Positions 21,417-29,505 of a stretch of 40,621 nt of DNA are shown piece after piece (the first letter of the stretch is position 1; each line of letters opens with the position of its first letter). The position numbers and the translations under genes are program-made. Source of the DNA: an uncultured Bacilli bacterium (GTDB lineage: Bacteria; Bacillota_I; Bacilli_A; RF39; UBA660); assembly GCA_947627675.1 (NCBI GenBank), contig CANQWY010000008.1, positions 1 through 40,621 of the forward strand, in the 5' to 3' direction. The notes beneath the pieces are model-generated. The model ran no database searches. It was not told the origin of the DNA and was given only the letters and a program-made list of their open reading frames with translations.

Positions 21417-22715
21417 ACGTTTAAATTATTTTGGAGTAAAATTCTTGCTTTGTTTGGCAAAAAGCAGAACAATGATGAATTATTAATTGATGCAAACGAA
21501 AAATTTACAATAGATTATGAAAATACCAGAGATATTAATTTTACATCTATATTTTCCAACAAATTAGCAAATTATGTGGTAAATGATTCTAATATAGATT
21601 TAACAGGGGATGATAAAAGATCAGAACTGTTAAAAAAGATATTAAAAAAGTTAAGAAAGAAATTAAAAAAAGTAGTATGTCGAGAGTTAGGAACAGGCGG
21701 TGTTCTTGTTATTCCATATGTCACTAATAACAATATTTATTACAATATAGTTTCACAAAATAGATTGTGCATAAATAAAAAAATAGGTGACGATATAGTA
21801 GACTGTACTATAATGGCAGAGCATGTTGTAAAAAGCAAAAACCATTATTATAGATGGGCAGATTATACTTTGAACGATGGTACATTGTATGTTAAGTATA
21901 GGGCTACATTGGATGGTGACCCAGTACCTCTTTCAACAATTAATGAATGGGCAAACATAGAAGATATGGTTATACCTAACGTTGAAAAAATGCTATTCGC
22001 TTATATAAAGTCTCCAATAGATAATAGACACGAGAATGATGACTACGGAGTGCCTATAACTTATGGTTGCGATAAGCAAATTATGGAGATTAAAGATACA
22101 TTAAATCAAATATTGAGAGAATATAAACTTAAAGAGGCATTTGTAGGAGCAGATGTAACAATGTTTAAGGGTGATGATGCACTACCTACTAATGGCTTAT
22201 ATAAAAAAGTTAATTCTGGGGAAGATGACTTTTGGGAAGTATTTGATCCAGCATTTAGGGATACATCTTACTATAATAAGTTGATGAATCAATGCGCCTT
22301 ATTAGAAAAGCAAATAGGTACAAGTAGAGGAATTATTACAGAGCCATTATCAACATATCAAAATACAGATGAGACAAGGCGCTCATTATACGACACATTT
22401 AGTATAGTTGATGATATACGAGACGGAATAGTCGATGGGTTAGAAGATTTTATATATGCATGTAATGTTTTAGCAAATTATTATAATTTAACACCAATGG
22501 GAAAATATGAGATAAAAATAGATTGGGATTATTCGTATATTGAGGATAGCTCTGCGAATTATAATCAATTAGTTAGTGGTGTTAATCAGGGTGTTATAAA
22601 GAAATCTGAATTAAGACAATTTATTAAACCTGAAGAAACTTTAGAACAGGCGCAAGCAGTAATAGATGAAATAAAAAAAGAGAGCCCAACTACAAAGGAT
22701 TTATTAGGAGATTGA
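21417..22715 (+). CDS. Portal protein, ACG start
   Basis: The product is 432 aa from ACG 21417, read as MFKLFWSKILALFGKKQNND. AAAGGAG lies 6 bases before the ACG. The track start (TTG 21450) has no ribosome binding site and would cut off the amphipathic N-terminal helix usual in portals. The middle (NIYYNIVSQNRLCIN, later GTSRGIITEPLSTYQNTDETRRSLYDTF) and the C-terminal EETLEQAQAVIDEI fit SPP1/A118-type portal proteins. The portal forms the dodecameric vertex through which terminase loads DNA. It starts 2 bases after the terminase stop. Confidence 0.88.
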   Translation, partial: TFKLFWSKILALFGKKQNNDELLIDANEKFTIDYENTRDINFTSIFSNKLANYVVNDSNIDLTGDDKRSELLKKILKKLRKKLKKVVCRELGTGGVLVIPYVTNNNIYYNIVSQNRLCINKKIGDDIVDCTIMAEHVVKSKNHYYRWADYTLNDGTLYVKYRATLDGDPVPLSTINEWANIEDMVIPNVEKMLFAYIKSPIDNRHENDDYGVPITYGCDKQIMEIKDTLNQILREYKLKEAFVGADVTMFKGDDALPTNGLYKKVNSGEDDFWEVFDPAFRDTSYYNKLMNQCALLEKQIGTSRGIITEPLSTYQNTDETRRSLYDTFSIVDDIRDGIVDGLEDFIYACNVLANYYNLTPMGKYEIKIDWDYSYIEDSSANYNQLVSGVNQGVIKKSELRQFIKPEETLEQAQAVIDEIKKESPTTKDLLGD

Positions 22716-22718
22716 TAT

Positions 22719-22958
22719 ATGAAATTGGAAATAAAAACAGATAAGGATGGGGTTTGTGAATATTTTAAATTAGATGGTAAAAAATTTGGACAAGGTATAA
22801 TGGGGTATGAAATACATCACAATGCAGGGGAAAAACCTGTTGTTATTTTAAAAGTAAGTGCTGATGAATTTATTTTAGATAGTGAAAATAATAAACTTTA
22901 TTTAGATAAATTGAAGGAAAAAAGTTTATTAAAAAAAATCTTAAAGAATATAAGGTAA
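22719..22958 (+). CDS. Small conserved protein after portal
   Basis: This 79-aa protein reads MKLEIKTDKDGVCEYFKLDGKKFGQGI, a small beta-rich fold common next to portals in this phage type. ATG has AGGAG 8 bases upstream. The function is unknown; it may assist head assembly. Confidence 0.65.
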   Translation: MKLEIKTDKDGVCEYFKLDGKKFGQGIMGYEIHHNAGEKPVVILKVSADEFILDSENNKLYLDKLKEKSLLKKILKNIR

Positions 22959-22960
22959 AT

Positions 22961-24700
22961 ATGTTGAGTGAAGAAGCGCTAGAGAGATTATCAGAAAGAC
23001 TTGTAGATAGAATAGAAGAGTTAAACCTATTCATGATTAATAAACTAGGTGAACAAATAATGAGAATTGGTACATTAACGCCTACACAGTTAAGAGAGAT
23101 ATTCCAATCAGTCAAATATGGTAATGATCTTAATGAGATAATAAGTAAAATTGCTGAAATAACAAATAAGAATGTAGCAGATATATATAATATATTTGAA
23201 GAGGTTGCTAAGAAAAATCAGATATTTGCTAAACAGTTTTATGATTATAAAAAAATATCATTTATACCTTATGATAGCAATGTTGAATTAAAAAGTATGG
23301 TAAATGCTTTAGCTAAAGTTACTGCCGATAAATTCAATAATATAGCTCAAACTTCAGCTTATGCAATTTTAAATAGTAAAGGCGATTTAGAGTATACCAA
23401 ATTAAGTGAGGTATATCAAAAACTTACGGATGAAGCAATTTTAAATGTATCTACAGGAAGAGAAACATTTGAGCAAGCAATGAAAAACACTATGAAAGAA
23501 TTAACTTCAAGAGGCATTCAGGATGTAAATTATGCAACGGGCTATCATAGAAGATTAGATAGTTCTGTAAGAATGAATATGAATGATGGTATAAAAAATT
23601 TAACGAATGAACTTCAAAGAAAATTTGGAGAAGAATTTGGTGCCAATGGCGTAGAAGTAGTTCATCATATATATCCGGCTCCTGATCACTCAAGTAAAGA
23701 AAAAGAAGGTTGGTATGATATAGATGGTAAGCAATTTACTAATGAAGAATTTAAGAAAGTAAATGATAGTTTAAATAGGCAAGTAAGCGATATGAATTGC
23801 AAACATTTAACAGTACCCATTATTCTTGGGATCAGTGAACCTTTATATAGTGAAGATCAACTAAAAGCTGATAAAGAAGCCAATTTAAAAGGATTCGAAT
23901 TTGAAGGTAATCATTATACTATGTATGAGGGAACACAATTACAAAGGCAAATAGAGACTAAAATAAGACAATATAAAGATAGACAAATAGGTGCAAAGGC
24001 AATTAATGATAAAGACGAAGTGTATCGTTGTCAAGAAAAACTAGACCAATTAACCCAAAAATATAAGAATTTATCTGATGTAAGTGGATTGCCTACAAAA
24101 GTAGATAGGTTAAGAGTTGATGGGTACAGAAAGGTTAATATTAATAAAAGTTTATATGATGATAGTTCTGATATAAGATATAAATATAGCACAAATGAGA
24201 TAATATCTAAAGCAAAAGACATAACAACTAATAACTTTTATGAAAAAACAAAAGGTGTAAAAATAGAAAGACTAAATGAGAATTATAGTTATTATCAACC
24301 TTATACAAATAAAATTTATTTGGGGAAAAAGGCCAATGAATATAGTTTAATACATGAATTAGGGCATAAATTGTCATTTAACTTTACAGAAGAAGAAAAA
24401 ATACAGTATAATAATATATTAAGGGAAAAATTTTCTTTTTATAAAAAATCAGATTTCAAAAAAATCGAAAGTAAAACAGGTAAATATTGGGTGCTAAAAA
24501 ATAGCGATGGATTTATAACCGAATATCAGAGTAGAATATATGATGGCTTTAGGTCATTTGTTAATGGTAAGCCAAATATTAAATATGCTTATGAATATAT
24601 ATCAGTTGGAATAGAATACTATTTTAAAAACCCAAGATTGTTAAAAAACACAGATAAAGAATTATATAATTTTATAGATAGGATGTTAAAAGATGAATAG
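22961..24700 (+). CDS. Minor capsid protein with C-terminal zincin domain
   Basis: This 579-aa protein has an N-terminal 390 aa of the phage minor capsid protein 2 type (ALERLSERLVDRIEELNLFM, TGRETFEQAMKNTMKELTSRGI, DMNCKHLTVPIILGI and GNHYTMYEGTQLQRQIETKI). From about 400 it adds KAKDITTNNFYEKTKGVKIE and a metalloprotease-like EYSLIHELGHKLSF, then GFRSFVNGKPNIKYAYEYIS and KNPRLLKNTDKELYNFIDRM. HELGH is an HExxH zinc motif. Such variable C-terminal enzyme domains occur in virion proteins that may enter the host with the DNA. The start is ATG. Confidence 0.82.
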   Translation: MLSEEALERLSERLVDRIEELNLFMINKLGEQIMRIGTLTPTQLREIFQSVKYGNDLNEIISKIAEITNKNVADIYNIFEEVAKKNQIFAKQFYDYKKISFIPYDSNVELKSMVNALAKVTADKFNNIAQTSAYAILNSKGDLEYTKLSEVYQKLTDEAILNVSTGRETFEQAMKNTMKELTSRGIQDVNYATGYHRRLDSSVRMNMNDGIKNLTNELQRKFGEEFGANGVEVVHHIYPAPDHSSKEKEGWYDIDGKQFTNEEFKKVNDSLNRQVSDMNCKHLTVPIILGISEPLYSEDQLKADKEANLKGFEFEGNHYTMYEGTQLQRQIETKIRQYKDRQIGAKAINDKDEVYRCQEKLDQLTQKYKNLSDVSGLPTKVDRLRVDGYRKVNINKSLYDDSSDIRYKYSTNEIISKAKDITTNNFYEKTKGVKIERLNENYSYYQPYTNKIYLGKKANEYSLIHELGHKLSFNFTEEEKIQYNNILREKFSFYKKSDFKKIESKTGKYWVLKNSDGFITEYQSRIYDGFRSFVNGKPNIKYAYEYISVGIEYYFKNPRLLKNTDKELYNFIDRMLKDE

Positions 24701-24893
24701 AGAAGAATTATTGAAAATAAATGACAAAGAGTTGTTTGAAGAAGAATTAATAAAAATATCTAAAGACTATGAGAGCAACATAAAAAAATGGGATGAAGAT
24801 TTAATAGAACATTATTTAAAAATAGCAGATATAAGTCTAGAGCAATTTAAAAATAGTTTTGATGATAATTTTATTCCAGAAGATTATGAATAA
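24693..24893 (+). CDS. Small acidic protein behind the zincin-bearing gene
   Basis: This 66-aa acidic helical protein reads MNREELLKINDKELFEEELI and ends NFIPEDYE. It overlaps the previous stop by 8 bp and is followed directly by a terminator. The position behind a gene with a toxin-like C-terminal domain suggests a partner or inhibitor of that domain, which is only inference. Confidence 0.6.
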   Translation: MNREELLKINDKELFEEELIKISKDYESNIKKWDEDLIEHYLKIADISLEQFKNSFDDNFIPEDYE

Positions 24894-24903
24894 AAAAATA
24901 AAT

Positions 24904-24930
24904 AAAGCACTTAAGAAGTAAAGTGCTTTT
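24904..24930 (+). terminator. Terminator after the minor capsid pair
   Basis: AAAGCACTT and AAGTGCTTT form a perfect 9-bp stem around AAGAAGTA, and the stem ends in four T residues. It separates the head-gene transcript from structured RNA B. Confidence 0.65.
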
Positions 24931-24931
24931 A

Positions 24932-25232
24932 TTATGCACTACTTTATAGGTAGTGTGATGGTAGTATATATGAGCGGATAGGAACCTTATACTGTTTCTT
25001 GACGAAGAAACGCCAAGTGTACATATAAAGGCAAGTAGGGTGGAGTTATGAAAATTCCTATGGCAGTCGGGTGGAACTCCCCATCCGTCAGTAAAACAGT
25101 ATATTACTGTCACAGTGCTTATAAAATAGCACTATCACTCATCTACCAAGAGTAGATAGAGTCCTTGTGTCGTTAATAATTAAATGTTGACGATAACTGT
25201 TTTAAGTCGATAGAAGTATCGGCTTTTTTGGT
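24932..25232 (+). ncRNA. Structured RNA B, related to RNA A
   Basis: This ORF-free stretch of about 300 bases lies between two terminators. Hairpins are CACTAC/GTAGTG (24937-24955), GTTTCTT/AAGAAAC (24994-25011), GGAGTT/AACTCC (25042-25080), ACAGTA/TACTGT (25096-25110), AGTGCT/AGCACT (25114-25133) and ATCTAC/GTAGAT (25141-25157). It shares with RNA A the opening hairpin followed by TGATGGTA, and TATGGCAGTCGGGTGGAACT (25059-25078) against TATAGCAGTCGGATAGAACT in RNA A. This supports common ancestry and an RNA-level function. The role is unknown. Confidence 0.6.
25206..25229 (+). terminator. Terminator of structured RNA B
   Basis: GTCGATA pairs with TATCGGC (one G-T) around GAAG and is followed by TTTTTT. 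It closes the RNA B region upstream of the scaffold gene. Between it and the scaffold ribosome binding site about 70 bases hold no clear promoter. Confidence 0.7.
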
Positions 25233-25315
25233 GTGGCATAGCAACCGTAGGACTAGCAAATATCTAAAATTCTAGGAGGACACGACCTCTGAAAAAAGTG
25301 GAAGGAGAAGAAGAT

Positions 25316-25930
25316 ATGAAAGAATTTTTGGAAAGTTTAGAAATCGGAGAAGGTAAGGTAAAGTTAAGTAAAGATGAAATTAAATCTATTTTAACTGAAA
25401 GTGGAAAGATTGTTACTAATGAGACTCAAAAAGTAAAGGACTCATTTAATGATGAAATTAACACTTATAAAACTACTATTACTAAATTGGAAAATCAAAT
25501 TAAGGATATGCCAAGTTCTGATGATGTAACTAAACTTCAAAACGAGATTAAAGCATTAAAAGATGCCGAGACTCAAAGACTTGCCGATGAACAATCAAAA
25601 AGAGAAGATGAAGTATTAACATCTAATATTTTAAGTTCATTTGGTGACAAAAAATTTGCAAGTGATTATGCAAAGAATGGATTAATTGCTGATATCAAGT
25701 CTGAATTAAGTAAACCCGAAAATAAAGGAAAAGGAATAAGTGAAATAATGGAATACTTAACAAAAGATAAAGATGGAATTTTTGAAAATCCAAATAAGCC
25801 AAAAGATATGCCATCAATGGGAGATGTAACAACAGAAGTTACAAAAGAGGCATTTGACAAAATGGGTTATAGGGAAAGAATAAAATTCAAACAAGAAAAT
25901 CCAGAAAAATTTAAAGAATTTAATAATTAG
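25316..25930 (+). CDS. Capsid scaffolding protein
   Basis: The product is 204 aa from ATG 25316, behind AAGGAG; the track start is GTG 25298. It is an acidic, nearly all-helical protein with a long coiled coil (EINTYKTTITKLENQIKDMP...VTKLQNEIKALKDAETQRL). It ends with a short motif (MGYRERIKFKQENPEKFKEF) typical of phage scaffolds (DUF4355 type). Located directly before the major capsid gene, it would template procapsid assembly and then leave. Confidence 0.82.
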   Translation: MKEFLESLEIGEGKVKLSKDEIKSILTESGKIVTNETQKVKDSFNDEINTYKTTITKLENQIKDMPSSDDVTKLQNEIKALKDAETQRLADEQSKREDEVLTSNILSSFGDKKFASDYAKNGLIADIKSELSKPENKGKGISEIMEYLTKDKDGIFENPNKPKDMPSMGDVTTEVTKEAFDKMGYRERIKFKQENPEKFKEFNN

Positions 25931-25946
25931 AAAGAAGGAAGAATTA

Positions 25947-26804
25947 ACGGAAAATTTAACAAAATTAGAAAACATGATTGACCCTGAGGTCATGGCACCA
26001 ATGATAAGTGCCAAATTAGAAAAGGCTATTGTAGAAACTCCATTTGTAAAGGTTGATACAACATTACAAGGACAGCCAGGAAGTACTGTTACAGTACCAA
26101 AATATAAATATATAGGAGATGCTGAGGATGTTGCAGAAGGTGTTGAAGCTGGTGTAACTAAATTAGAGACATCTAGTGAACAATACACAATAAAAAAGAC
26201 AATGAAAGCAGTAACATTATCTGATGAAGCAGTATTAAGTGGTTATGGTAATCCAGTAGGAGAAACTAATAATCAATTAGCACTTGCTATGCGTGCTAAA
26301 GTAAATACTGACATTATCAATGCTTTATTGACTGCATCATTAACTCACTCTGAAGAAGGGATTATTAGTTATGAAGGTATAGTAAGAGCAATTGATAAGT
26401 TTAATGAAGAAGTAAATACTGATAAGGTAATGTATGTTTCTCCAGCTCAAGTTACACAATTAAGACTTGACCCAAATTTCATTAGTGCAGACAAATATAA
26501 CAATGATGTTGTTATGACTGGTGAAATAGGTAAAATCGCTAATGCTAGAATTATACCTAGTAGAAAGATAGTTGCAAGTGGAAGTAAATTTAAATGTCCT
26601 ATTGTTCAATTAAACCCTGAACCAATGACAGATGATGATACTCCAGCAGTAACTGTATATTTAAAACGTGATATTAATGTTGAAACTGAGAGACATACAC
26701 TTTCAAGAACAACTGATATATCTGCTGATGAAAATTATATTGCTGCATTAACTGATGAGAGTAAAGTAGTAGTTGTTGAATTTGCAGAAACTGCTACACC
26801 CTAA
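25947..26804 (+). CDS. Major capsid protein, HK97 fold, ACG start
   Basis: The product is 285 aa from ACG 25947, read as MENLTKLENMIDPEVMAPMI. This is the N-terminus expected in this capsid family. AAGGA sits 7 bases before the ACG; the first ATG (25974) has none and would remove part of the conserved start. GQPGSTVTVPKYKYIGDAEDVAEGV and KKTMKAVTLSDEAVLSGYGNPVGE belong to HK97-like capsids of siphoviruses. The ORF ends ETATP and TAA, where a CCC TAA context probably allows +1 slippage into the next feature. Confidence 0.92.
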   Translation, partial: TENLTKLENMIDPEVMAPMISAKLEKAIVETPFVKVDTTLQGQPGSTVTVPKYKYIGDAEDVAEGVEAGVTKLETSSEQYTIKKTMKAVTLSDEAVLSGYGNPVGETNNQLALAMRAKVNTDIINALLTASLTHSEEGIISYEGIVRAIDKFNEEVNTDKVMYVSPAQVTQLRLDPNFISADKYNNDVVMTGEIGKIANARIIPSRKIVASGSKFKCPIVQLNPEPMTDDDTPAVTVYLKRDINVETERHTLSRTTDISADENYIAALTDESKVVVVEFAETATP

Positions 26805-27174
26805 ACCAGCCCAAAAAACGGTAACAATAACTTTACCTGAGGGCGAAGTTTTAGGAATGAATGTAAGTTCATTACAAGAGGCTGAAATCAATGATATTAA
26901 AATAACTGGTACTTCTAAATATGTTGAAAGTTTTCCTGAATTTAGCAAGAGTGCTAAAGGTAATTTCTTAGCAATAAAGTGCGATGAGGCTACAAAAGGT
27001 GAAACAATTAACTGGGAATTATCAGAAGCTAAAACTAAAGGAAAAGGTACTTTAGATGAGGATGGTATCTTAGTAGTTCAACTACATTCAAATACTCAGA
27101 CTATAACACTTAAAAACGGTGAAACATCTAAAGTATTAGATTTAAAGGGCTTAACATTAAGCCCATCAGAATAG
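26803..27174 (+). CDS. Frameshifted C-terminal extension of capsid, Ig-like domain
   Basis: An open +1 frame continues from the capsid stop. It has no start codon with a ribosome binding site. After CCC TAA, reading AAA CCA GCC gives KPAQKTVTITLPEGEVLGMN. A domain of about 110 aa follows, resembling bacterial Ig-like or decoration domains (GETINWELSEAKTKGKGTLDEDGI). A fusion of about 408 aa would form when the ribosome slips on CCC. A +1 frameshift at the capsid end is known in Listeria phage PSA. An ACG at 26818 could in theory start a separate protein, but it has no Shine-Dalgarno sequence. Confidence 0.75.
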   Translation, partial: KPAQKTVTITLPEGEVLGMNVSSLQEAEINDIKITGTSKYVESFPEFSKSAKGNFLAIKCDEATKGETINWELSEAKTKGKGTLDEDGILVVQLHSNTQTITLKNGETSKVLDLKGLTLSPSE

Positions 27175-27192
27175 TAAAAGGAGGGCAATTCT

Positions 27193-27573
27193 ATGGAATT
27201 TAAAAACCAATATCTAACTTATGAAGAATATAAGGAATTAGGGGGAAAATTAATAGAAAAGCCCTTTAATTTGTTAGAATTTAAAGCAGAAAAAACTGTT
27301 GATGAAATAACATTTAACCGTTTTAGAAAGTTATCTAAAGAAGAATATCCACAAGAATTAAAAATGTGTGTATATGACTTAATAGACATTATCCATAGTG
27401 AAGGTAAATCCAACTCTCCAGTTAGTGAAACAGTAGGAAGTTATAGTATAACAAGACAATCAGCAGAAACTATAAAAAAGAACAAAGGAGAAATTATAAC
27501 GCAATACTTATCAGGAGTAAAGGTTGATGATGTTCCTGTTCTTTATAGAGGTGCAGATTTAAATGGAAACTAA
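27193..27573 (+). CDS. Head-tail connector, Gp6-like/adaptor
   Basis: This 126-aa protein has YLTYEEYKELGGKLIEKPFN, then FKAEKTVDEITFNRFRKL and ELKMCVYDLIDIIHSE. This is the helical plan of phage head-tail connector complex proteins. It follows the capsid gene and opens the connector block. ATG is preceded by AAAGGAGGG at 8 bases. Confidence 0.78.
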   Translation: MEFKNQYLTYEEYKELGGKLIEKPFNLLEFKAEKTVDEITFNRFRKLSKEEYPQELKMCVYDLIDIIHSEGKSNSPVSETVGSYSITRQSAETIKKNKGEIITQYLSGVKVDDVPVLYRGADLNGN

Positions 27574-27916
27574 TACAAGTCTTACATTGTTTCATAAACG
27601 ATTTAATACGGAAAGTAGAATTGATGAATGGGATAGATATTTAATTGAAAATGTTATGTGGCAAGGAGGAAAAGGTGCTAGTATCAACAAAGGTTATGAA
27701 AGAGCTAATGATATTAGCGTTTGGATACCTTATGACCAAAACAATGATTTAAATGCTGTCCCTTTTGCTATTGGAGATATAGTTGTAAAAGGAAATATTG
27801 AGCAAAGTATCACTAAACAAAGTGATTTGCAGGTAGACAATTTTAATATTACAACTTTAATAAATAATGATTATGGAAGTTACGATATGCAACATATTTT
27901 TATAGGAGCAAAATAA
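27563..27916 (+). CDS. Connector/minor capsid protein, head completion
   Basis: This 117-aa protein reads TSLTLFHKRFNTESRIDEWDRYLIENVMWQGG and later VWIPYDQNNDLNAVPFAIGDIVVKG. It matches the second connector protein found after the capsid gene in A118-like phages. Its TAA stop shares its last A with the ACG of the next gene. The start is ATG, with GAGGTG upstream. Confidence 0.72.
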   Translation: METNTSLTLFHKRFNTESRIDEWDRYLIENVMWQGGKGASINKGYERANDISVWIPYDQNNDLNAVPFAIGDIVVKGNIEQSITKQSDLQVDNFNITTLINNDYGSYDMQHIFIGAK

Positions 27917-28317
27917 CGAGTGTTTATTTGAAGCCGGTAAGCACTATAGAAGCAAGGTTAGGTATTCAAAACGGTGGACCAGCTCATGCTTATTTCACAG
28001 AACAGTGCTATAAACATATGATGCCGTTTGTTCCCGGTGGAGTTATAAGTCATTTAAATAATCTTGCAAAGTTAAACGTTGACAGTATAACTTATGCAAG
28101 CCCAGATGCACATTATTTATATGTAGGAAAGTTATACGTTGATCCAGTAACAAAAAGTAGTTATGCAAGAAAAGGTGTAACAAAAATTCCTACTAATAAG
28201 AATTTAAAATATCATACACTTGGTACAGGTGCTTTTTGGGATAGAAGAATGATAAGTTTTGACATGAATGAGGTAGTGAAAGAAGTACAGACGTATGTAG
28301 ATAGAGGGTGTAAATAA
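27916..28317 (+). CDS. Minor capsid/connector protein, ACG start
   Basis: The product is 133 aa from ACG 27916, read as MSVYLKPVSTIEARLGIQNG. AGGAG is 7 bases upstream. The track start (TTG 27928) lacks a site. AHAYFTEQCYKHMMPFVPGG and LKYHTLGTGAFWDRRMISFD are typical of the minor capsid/head-tail joining proteins in this position. The ACG overlaps the previous TAA stop by one base (TAACG), the counterpart of a TAATG overlap. Confidence 0.8.
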   Translation, partial: TSVYLKPVSTIEARLGIQNGGPAHAYFTEQCYKHMMPFVPGGVISHLNNLAKLNVDSITYASPDAHYLYVGKLYVDPVTKSSYARKGVTKIPTNKNLKYHTLGTGAFWDRRMISFDMNEVVKEVQTYVDRGCK

Positions 28318-28739
28318 CGATAGATAAGATAAGGAAATATTTTATTGAAAATAATATTATTGATGAAAATGGCAGAATTAATGTAGATTTCTTAGGTGAA
28401 AATCCTACGGAATTTGCCTTAGAACCCATGCCTGTTAATCCAATATTAAATTCGTTTATTAATGGTGATTCTTTAAGACAATTTCAATTTCAACTGTTAA
28501 GTTGCAATTATTATGGAGCAGATGTAATGCAAAACATGTCTAATAGCAAATATTATGAGGACTTATATAAATTGATAGAGAAATTTAATAGAGAAAAGAA
28601 CCTGCCTAATATAGAGGGTATTAAAACTATCGAATGCTTAAATAATGGTGGAATTTTAGATGCTAGTACAAATACTGCTAGGTATTCTATACAAATGAGA
28701 GTTACTTATTATGAAAATCAGAGAGGAGTAAATAAATGA
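28317..28739 (+). CDS. Tail terminator-like protein, ACG start
   Basis: The product is 140 aa from ACG 28317, read as MIDKIRKYFIENNIIDENGR. The track ORF starts only at 28428, losing the segment RINVDFLGENPTEFALEPMP that is conserved in this minor capsid/tail terminator family. The ribosome binding site is a weaker AGAGGGTG. The ACG overlaps the upstream TAA by one base. The protein probably caps the tail tube and joins it to the head. Confidence 0.78.
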   Translation, partial: TIDKIRKYFIENNIIDENGRINVDFLGENPTEFALEPMPVNPILNSFINGDSLRQFQFQLLSCNYYGADVMQNMSNSKYYEDLYKLIEKFNREKNLPNIEGIKTIECLNNGGILDASTNTARYSIQMRVTYYENQRGVNK

Positions 28740-28957
28740 AAACTATAATAGCAAAAAAAGACTTTAGACTTAATGGAAAATACTATTATAGAGATAGTGA
28801 AATCAAAATAAAGAATTATGCTGATTTAGTTAAATTAAATCAAAATGGATTTATTATACCTCTAAGTTCTGAAGATATGAAAGAAAAAAAAGAAGAGTTA
28901 AAAAATAAAAGAAGTGTTACTTTGAAAAAAAAGAAGGAGGAAGAAGTAAACGGATAA
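28736..28957 (+). CDS. Small protein before tail tube
   Basis: This 73-aa protein reads MKTIIAKKDFRLNGKYYYRD, followed by a very Lys/Glu-rich tail. It overlaps the previous stop by 4 bp behind AGAGGAG. Small beta-then-charged proteins are common between terminator and tube genes. The function is unknown. Confidence 0.6.
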   Translation: MKTIIAKKDFRLNGKYYYRDSEIKIKNYADLVKLNQNGFIIPLSSEDMKEKKEELKNKRSVTLKKKKEEEVNG

Positions 28958-29438
28958 TAAATTAGAACAATTATATCGTGATCAATTTGCTCATTATTAT
29001 AATACTACACCTGATAAAGAAGAAACTTGGGTAAGAGAAGGAGTAGGTGTAGAGGCCTTAAGTATGGCTTTTAATGCACAAGTAGATCAATACAAAACTA
29101 TAATTGACAGAAATGCCAATGCGACATTTAATAACTATCAAATACAAAGTGCTGTAAGTGGTAAAAGAATTTATAAAGGCGATGCAATTTATGATTTCTT
29201 AAATACTGCTAGAAAAAAAGCAAAAGCCATTGAAACTCAATTACTAGAAGTAGATATGGCTGATAGTGCAGATGAGGGCGAAAGCTTTGCATCATTAAAG
29301 TACAATGTATTAATAGTAATAAATGAATTTTTAGGGGACGGAGCAACAATAAGCTATGATTTATATGTAAAAGGGGATCCTGTTGAGGGAACATCAACTA
29401 TTGCTGATGGTAAACCAACTTTTACAGCAACAGTTTAG
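28950..29438 (+). CDS. Major tail tube protein, ACG start
   Basis: The product is 162 aa from ACG 28950, read as MDNKLEQLYRDQFAHYYNTT. AAGGAGG stands 9 bases before the ACG. The track start (29064) would lose 38 residues, including the TPDKEETWVREGVGVEALSM segment. The C-terminal half (ALIYDFLNTARKKAKAIETQ-type helix and FASLKYNVLIVINEFLGDGA) fits tube proteins of this phage type. A terminator follows directly, as is common for this very abundant product. Confidence 0.8.
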   Translation, partial: TDNKLEQLYRDQFAHYYNTTPDKEETWVREGVGVEALSMAFNAQVDQYKTIIDRNANATFNNYQIQSAVSGKRIYKGDAIYDFLNTARKKAKAIETQLLEVDMADSADEGESFASLKYNVLIVINEFLGDGATISYDLYVKGDPVEGTSTIADGKPTFTATV

Positions 29439-29446
29439 TAAACATC

Positions 29447-29475
29447 AAGGGCAAGGGGGAACTCTTGCCCCTTTT
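29447..29475 (+). terminator. Terminator after tail tube gene
   Basis: GGGCAAG and CTTGCCC form a perfect 7-bp GC-rich stem with a GGGGAACT loop and a CTTTT tail. A partial terminator here would raise tail tube mRNA relative to the downstream tail genes. Confidence 0.75.
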
Positions 29476-29505
29476 ATTAAATATAAACTAAAAAGGAGAA
29501 CGATT

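Noticed and set aside
25282-25284. ACG two bases after AGGAGG upstream of the scaffold gene
   Set aside because: The spacing is too short, and the frame gives only 24 basic codons overlapping the scaffold start. ATG 25316 has its own AAGGAG at good spacing.
26818-26820. Separate ACG-started gene for the Ig-like domain
   Set aside because: No Shine-Dalgarno sequence precedes it. The open +1 frame from CCC TAA explains the region better, though this is not settled.
29500-29502. ACG in frame before the first tail chaperone
   Set aside because: It lies one base after AAAGGAG, too close for initiation. The ATG at 29506 is at the right distance, so this gene is counted as ATG-started.
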